From NCBI GenBank assembly GCA_012274165.1, contig JAAPAA010000142.1, positions 1-9,311 on the forward strand: a stretch of 9,311 bases of DNA. The letters are read 5' to 3'. This document shows positions 5,682-9,311 of this stretch, one piece after another. This DNA is from Thiobacillaceae bacterium. Its GTDB lineage: Bacteria > Pseudomonadota > Gammaproteobacteria > Burkholderiales > Thiobacillaceae. The notes below the pieces were generated by a model that saw only the letters and a list, made by a program, of their open reading frames with translations, did no database searches and was not told where the DNA came from. Position 1 is the stretch's first letter; each line of letters begins with the position of its first letter. The position numbers and the translations under genes are program-made.

Positions 5682-8458
5682 TACCCGCCCCTCGTTCTTT
5701 GAAGATAAACGGCTGCCTGGGCCGCGGCCGCGCCGGAGTGCAGCACGGTGTCGGGAATGTCCATCACACCAATGGTGGCGCCTGCCGCGAAAAGTCCATC
5801 AACATTGGTACGGGCCGGTTCACTGATGGGATCGACTTCGCGTACATAGCCGAAGTCGTCCGCTGCCAACTCGTCCCCCTTGTAGAGAGAAAATGCATCC
5901 CTATTGGGCAGGAATCCCACGGTCAGGACCACGAGGTCGTGTTCGCGCGTCTTCATGCCGCCTTCGCCCAGCATGTCTTCGTAGTGCAAGCTCAGGTTGC
6001 CGTTGGAGAATTGCTCGATTCGCGCTACCTTGCCCTTGACGAATTCGATCCCCATGGACCTGGATTGCTCGTAGAACTCGTCATAACCCTTGCCAAATGC
6101 GCGAACGTCAATGGTATAGATGGTGATTTCGGCCATCGGCAATGCTCCCATCGCGAGTTGCGCATGTTTCATGGAGTACATGCAGCCGATGCGGCAGCAG
6201 AGCGGATTGCAGACCGTCTGGTCGCGCGACCCGACGCAGAGGAGGATGGCGATGTTCTCCGGTTCCTTGCCGTCCGAAGGCCGTAACACGCCGTTGTAGG
6301 GACGCGTCGGCGCCAGCAAGCGGTCCATCTGCGGTCCGCTGATCACATTCGGGAACCTGCCGTAGCCGAGCAGTTGCTTGGTCGCCGGGTCGAGAATCTC
6401 GAAGCCAGTTGACATAACCACCGTGCCCACATTGATCGACAGGGGTATCGGTTTCTGGGCGAAATCAATGCACTGGGGAGCACAGACACTTACACATTCC
6501 ATGCACTGGGAGCACTCCCCGCAGTTCATGCAACGCTGGGCTTCCTGCCGCGCCTCTTCCTCGCTCATGCCCTGTTCATAGCATTCAAATGTCTTGCGGC
6601 GCTCCTCCACCGACAGCATGTGCTGCGCAACGGGTTGCCGTTCCACGAAATGCTCTGCCTCTTCGAGCACGAGGTTCTTGTCTGTCTTTTCCAGAACGCC
6701 GTCGAAGGGCACGTTCAGCGATTCGCCCTTCAGGTGGCGGTCCATGTAGAACGCCGCCCGCCGTCCTTGTGCAATGGCATTGATCATCATCGTGGGTGCC
6801 GTGACGCAGTCGCCGCAGGCGAAAATGGCCGGATCGGGCGTCTGCAGGGTCTGTGGATCCGAGATCAGAAGACCTTTGTCATTCTTCATTTCGGCCGGGA
6901 AACCGGAGGTGGATGGCAACAGGCCGATCGACAGAATTGCCATGTCTATCGGAATCACTTTTTCCGAGCCTTTGATCGGAATCGGACGGCGGCGACCGCT
7001 TTCGTCCGGTTCGCCCAACTCCATGCTTATGCATTCGACCGCGACCAGTTTGTCGTCCTTGCCAATGAACCTTGTGGGCGCACTCATGAGCATCAATTCC
7101 ACGCCCTCTTCTTCGGCACCTTCGATTTCCCAGTCGTGCGCCGGCATCTCCTTGCGCCCGCGCCGATAGTTGATGATCACGTGGACCTTGCCGGCGCCGA
7201 TGCGGATGGCGGCCCGGGCCGGGTCCATGGCCGCGTTGCCGCCGCCGATGACCATGACGGTCTTGTTTTCAAGCACGGGCATTTTCCCCACATTGACTTC
7301 GTGCAGGAAATGCATGCAGCCCATGACGCCATCCAGGTCCTGACCTTCGATATCCAGACCGTGTTCATCCGCCGCTCCGGTCGAGATCAGGACGGCGTTG
7401 AAGCCCTGCTGTTTGAGGTCCGGCAGGGAAGTGATCCTGTGTCCGGTCTTGATTTCGACGCCCAGCGCCGTCACGTTCTTGAGGTCGCGATCCACGACAT
7501 CTTTCGGCAGGCGATACGCGGGGATGCCGGTTCGCAACATGCCACCCGCTTGTTCTTCCGCCTCGAAAATCGTCACTTGGTGGCCTTCCCGTGCGAGGTA
7601 GAACGCAGCGCTCAAGCCCGCCGGCCCGGAACCGACAATGGCCACCCGTGTGTCCAGCTGGTTTTCAACCGGACCATATTCCGGTTCGGGATGCTCGGCG
7701 TAATAACGGTCCGCCATGAACCGCTTGATGCCGCGAATGTGAACGGTCCCTTCCTTGCCTCCACGCGTGCAGTCCGATTCGCACGGCGCATAACACGCCC
7801 GCGCCAGGCTGCCCACCAGAGGCGCGTTTTCCAGATGCAAGTTAAAGGCTTCCTCGTAGCGGCCCGCCCTGACCAGCGAGATATAGCCGCTGGCTTTGAC
7901 ATTGGCCGGACAGGTGAAGGTGCAGGGCGCTTCTCCGCGCCGATCGATGATGGCCTTTTTCGGTACTGCCTGTGGGAAGGGAATATGCGCAACGCGCCGC
8001 GTCACCAGGTCATAGTTGAACTCATCCGGTACAGTAACCGTGCAGATTTCTTCGCACTTTCCACATCCGGTACAGGCATCGAAATCGACATAAGCCGCTT
8101 TCCTGTGCAGATCCACCGCGAACGAACCGTCGACCTTGCGTACGATTTTGTCAACCTCGCTGTAGGTCATGACTTGTACGTTGGGATGATGCGCAACGGA
8201 TGCCATTTTCGGCGTCACGATGCAGCTGGCGCAATCCAGCGTCGGGAACACCTTGCTGAGGAGGATGGCTTTTCCGCCGATGCTGGAATTCTTTTCCACC
8301 AGCAAGACCTTGTAGCCCATGTCGCCCATCGACGCCGCAGTTTCCATGCCGGCGACACCGGCACCGACGATCATCACGTCGTAGTCCAGCGCCTTTTTGC
8401 CAAAATTCAGATTGATGACTTCGGTGCCCGCTGGACATCTGTCAGTATTAAGAGTCAA
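5681..8458 (-). CDS. HdrA-like flavoprotein with nested GltD-type NAD(P)H oxidoreductase module
   Basis: This 925-residue composite protein opens at once with an HdrA FAD motif VGAGVAG (G32, G34, G37). It continues with the HdrA signature FPTLDCASCIVTPKM (C76, C79) and a ferredoxin motif CTGCGKCEEIC (C129, C132, C135, C139). From about 177 to 580 a complete GltD/DsrL-like module interrupts HdrA: cysteine pairs C179/C183 and C222/C226/C230, a second FAD motif GSGPAGL (276-282), a pyridine-nucleotide motif GGGNAAMD (405-412) and the FAD-closing ACGDC (547-551). HdrA sequence then resumes with a Cys-rich stretch (C643, C646, C649, C652, C655, C659, C663), CVGSR, a LCCRIGCMYS segment and the final FAD-binding AGATIGVMDIPDTV. 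It lacks the HdrA N-terminal domain and the C-terminal ferredoxin. Two FADs, one NAD(P)H site and several clusters are expected. It could pass electrons between NAD(P)H and the Hdr complex, possibly with bifurcation (inference). The start is a TTG overlapping the upstream gene by 11 bases. Confidence 0.92.
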   Translation of the reverse strand: MTLNTDRCPAGTEVINLNFGKKALDYDVMIVGAGVAGMETAASMGDMGYKVLLVEKNSSIGGKAILLSKVFPTLDCASCIVTPKMASVAHHPNVQVMTYSEVDKIVRKVDGSFAVDLHRKAAYVDFDACTGCGKCEEICTVTVPDEFNYDLVTRRVAHIPFPQAVPKKAIIDRRGEAPCTFTCPANVKASGYISLVRAGRYEEAFNLHLENAPLVGSLARACYAPCESDCTRGGKEGTVHIRGIKRFMADRYYAEHPEPEYGPVENQLDTRVAIVGSGPAGLSAAFYLAREGHQVTIFEAEEQAGGMLRTGIPAYRLPKDVVDRDLKNVTALGVEIKTGHRITSLPDLKQQGFNAVLISTGAADEHGLDIEGQDLDGVMGCMHFLHEVNVGKMPVLENKTVMVIGGGNAAMDPARAAIRIGAGKVHVIINYRRGRKEMPAHDWEIEGAEEEGVELMLMSAPTRFIGKDDKLVAVECISMELGEPDESGRRRPIPIKGSEKVIPIDMAILSIGLLPSTSGFPAEMKNDKGLLISDPQTLQTPDPAIFACGDCVTAPTMMINAIAQGRRAAFYMDRHLKGESLNVPFDGVLEKTDKNLVLEEAEHFVERQPVAQHMLSVEERRKTFECYEQGMSEEEARQEAQRCMNCGECSQCMECVSVCAPQCIDFAQKPIPLSINVGTVVMSTGFEILDPATKQLLGYGRFPNVISGPQMDRLLAPTRPYNGVLRPSDGKEPENIAILLCVGSRDQTVCNPLCCRIGCMYSMKHAQLAMGALPMAEITIYTIDVRAFGKGYDEFYEQSRSMGIEFVKGKVARIEQFSNGNLSLHYEDMLGEGGMKTREHDLVVLTVGFLPNRDAFSLYKGDELAADDFGYVREVDPISEPARTNVDGLFAAGATIGVMDIPDTVLHSGAAAAQAAVYLQRTRGG

Positions 8459-8855
8459 GAGACTTTAACTCCTGTTGAAATTTGTTCATGTGCGAAACAA
8501 AATTGTCGGCACACACGGAACAGAGTCCCGACATTTTCAATCGCTTCGGGCTGATACCGTGTTCTTTCATCAGCGCCTGCGTCCGTGTCACGAGCGCGCC
8601 GGTGCGAGTTGTGCAATCGGAAAGATAGGCACAATCGCCCCCGCAGGCGGCAATGAACGCGCCGTCGAATCCTCGTTCCAGGGCATGCACGATCCATGAA
8701 GGCTTGACGCCGCTGGAACAGGGCAAGGGGATGACCTGGACGGCGGTCGAGTAGTGCAAATGCGCACTGCCCGCCAGGTCAATGCCCGGGTCCGAGATCG
8801 CGTTGGTCGAGAACACGAGGATTTTCGGGGTGCCATTGCTGCCCGTGGAGCTCAC
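8448..8855 (-). CDS. Divergent MvhD-like (hydrogenase iron-sulfur subunit family) protein
   Basis: This 135-residue protein belongs to the MvhD/FrhD-type family, whose [2Fe-2S] member links a hydrogenase or formate dehydrogenase to HdrA. Family features kept are the ILVF start strand, LAGSAHLHY (27-35), VIPLPCSSGVKP (C46), GFDGAFIAACGGDCAY (C71, C75) and the GIxPxRLKM strand near residues 101-108. The N-terminal CNWC-type cysteines, which normally follow the first strand, are missing: the sequence reads FSTNAISDPG (15-24). Extra cysteines appear at C81 and in GLCSVC (C112, C115). The start is GTG at 8855, two bases after the tusA stop, with GGAAGG upstream; an ATG alternative was not seen. 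No hydrogenase large or small subunit is present, so it probably connects TusA/DsrE chemistry or another donor to the HdrA pair. The family call is good. Cluster type and partner are uncertain. Confidence 0.82.
   Translation of the reverse strand: MSSTGSNGTPKILVFSTNAISDPGIDLAGSAHLHYSTAVQVIPLPCSSGVKPSWIVHALERGFDGAFIAACGGDCAYLSDCTTRTGALVTRTQALMKEHGISPKRLKMSGLCSVCADNFVSHMNKFQQELKSLDS
8469..8473 (-). promoter_or_regulatory. Ribosome binding site supporting the TTG start of the HdrA/GltD gene
   Basis: AGGAG on the minus strand lies 10 bases before TTG (8458-8456), inside the last codons of the MvhD-like gene. No ATG or GTG is available before the FAD-binding motif at residue 32, so TTG is the best start. 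The weak start and the overlap suggest translation depends on ribosomes finishing the upstream gene. Confidence 0.65.
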
Positions 8856-8857
8856 TT

Positions 8858-9136
8858 TTATGCCTTCCTTCTCAGGTAAACGCTCCAGAATCCATCGTTC
8901 GCGACGTCACCGAGGTAGTCGTGTTTCATCTTGCGACACCAGCGCTGAATGTCGACGATGGTGCCGTTGTCCGACGATTGCACTTCCATGACACCGTCGA
9001 CAGGGCATTCCCCGATGGCGCGCTTTGCCTCCAGCATGGGTCCCGGGCAAGCCGTGCCTCTGGCGTCTACGAGTTTCCCGATCTTCAGGGCTTTCAATTC
9101 ACTTTCGGTCAGGGTCTGTTTCACTGCGGTATCCAT
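8858..9136 (-). CDS. tusA: TusA-family sulfur carrier protein
   Basis: This 92-residue protein is of the TusA/SirA fold. The hallmark CPGPM follows the first strand (VDARGTACPGPM), placing the persulfide-carrying cysteine at C30, followed by the helix LEAKRAI. TusA proteins carry sulfane sulfur as Cys-SSH between rhodaneses, DsrE-type proteins and either biosynthetic or dissimilatory enzymes. A second cysteine, C67 in QRWCRKM, lies in the second half. The N-terminal extension of about 20 residues before the first strand is a little longer than in E. coli TusA. The ATG at 9136 has AAGGAG close upstream. It follows a dsrE-family gene by 54 bases and precedes the MvhD-like gene by 2 bases. The dissimilatory context points to sulfur delivery to, or pickup from, the Hdr-like complex, not tRNA thiolation; that is inference. 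Confidence 0.92.
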   Translation of the reverse strand: MDTAVKQTLTESELKALKIGKLVDARGTACPGPMLEAKRAIGECPVDGVMEVQSSDNGTIVDIQRWCRKMKHDYLGDVANDGFWSVYLRRKA

Positions 9137-9190
9137 GGTCTTTCTCCTTGCTTTCGGGTGATGTGTTGAACGATGGTTGGAAGTGAGTTC
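9137..9190. other. Short spacer between dsrE-like gene and tusA
   Basis: This spacer contains the tusA ribosome binding site (AAGGAG on the minus strand, just before the ATG). I see no terminator hairpin or clear promoter, so tusA is probably co-transcribed with the dsrE-like gene. Confidence 0.5.
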
Positions 9191-9310
9191 TTACGCAAAC
9201 CAGCATTGTTTCGACTGGCTGCACATATCGACAAAGGCAGCAACTCCGGCGAAGCTCAGGTTCGGGTAGTCGATCAGATCTTCAGGCTTGATACCCATGA
9301 GGTCCATCGA
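9191..9310 (-). CDS. DsrE-family (DsrE2-like) protein, C-terminus only
   Basis: Only the last 39 residues lie in the window; the start is beyond the right edge. The visible sequence begins SMDLMGIKPEDLIDYP, continues FAGVAAFVDMC and ends CWFA. This resembles the C-terminal end of DsrE2/DsrE3-type proteins (DsrE/DsrF/DrsH-like family), which typically read MDxMGIKxEDxxD, then a G-V-A segment, then a short hydrophobic tail. Such proteins bind or transfer persulfide sulfur and are often encoded beside tusA. The active-site cysteines would lie upstream, so they cannot be checked. Two cysteines near the C-terminus (in DMCSQ and KQCW) are less usual. The stop is TAA at 9191-9193. Confidence 0.72.
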   Translation of the reverse strand, partial: SMDLMGIKPEDLIDYPNLSFAGVAAFVDMCSQSKQCWFA

Positions 9311-9311
9311 C

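Noticed and set aside
6620..8554. Long plus-strand open frame (about 644 codons) opposite the HdrA/GltD gene
   Set aside because: It lies wholly antisense to a clearly recognisable protein and its translation shows no domain, low-complexity His/Arg/Asp use and no good ribosome binding site. It is a codon-bias shadow.
3337..8855. Assignment as a methanogen-type Mvh-Hdr system or as the known sHdr or Qmo system
   Set aside because: No hydrogenase subunits are present, only one hdrC and one hdrB are found, no lipoate-binding protein or apr gene is visible, and the HdrA architectures differ from QmoA/QmoB.

Overview
The window holds most of a minus-strand sulfur and electron-transfer operon. Its right edge cuts the operon's upstream end. 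At the left edge the operon's downstream end meets a convergent sensor-kinase gene on the plus strand, of which only the C-terminal part is present. Protein types, start sites and codon use all look bacterial. A proteobacterium with sulfur-based energy metabolism is the best guess, and a gamma- or betaproteobacterial sulfur oxidiser would fit, but this is inference from gene content.

Reading in the direction of transcription (right to left), the genes are: the C-terminus of a DsrE-family protein (9191-9310); a TusA-like sulfur carrier (8858-9136); a divergent MvhD-like small subunit (8448-8855, GTG start); a 925-residue HdrA-like flavoprotein with a complete GltD-type NAD(P)H-oxidoreductase module nested in it (5681-8458, TTG start); a second HdrA with an N-terminal Hdr domain and a C-terminal ferredoxin domain (3930-5681); a small winged-helix protein (3664-3933); HdrC (3337-3642); HdrB (2348-3325); a NifX/NifB-C-like protein with a His/Cys tail (1935-2318); and, after a 193-base gap, a YeeE/YedE (TsuA-type) sulfur-compound transporter (470-1741). 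From tusA to the nifX-like gene, the genes overlap by 11, 1 or 4 bases or are separated by no more than 29 bases, so they are very probably one translationally coupled transcript.

A plausible working model is that sulfane sulfur or thiosulfate enters through YeeE and is carried as protein persulfide by TusA and DsrE. An Hdr-like complex (two different HdrA subunits, HdrB, HdrC and the MvhD-like protein) would then exchange electrons with it. No hydrogenase or formate dehydrogenase subunit is encoded here. The GltD module suggests the pyridine nucleotide pool is the electron partner. The direction (sulfur oxidation or reduction) and any flavin-based bifurcation cannot be read from the sequence.

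The most interesting points are the nested HdrA/GltD protein, the way the two HdrA proteins complement each other's missing domains, an HdrB that keeps only one of its two CCG cluster sites, an MvhD-like protein with rearranged cysteines, and a winged-helix protein coupled to hdrA inside the operon. No tRNA, rRNA, mobile element, CRISPR array or long repeat was seen.
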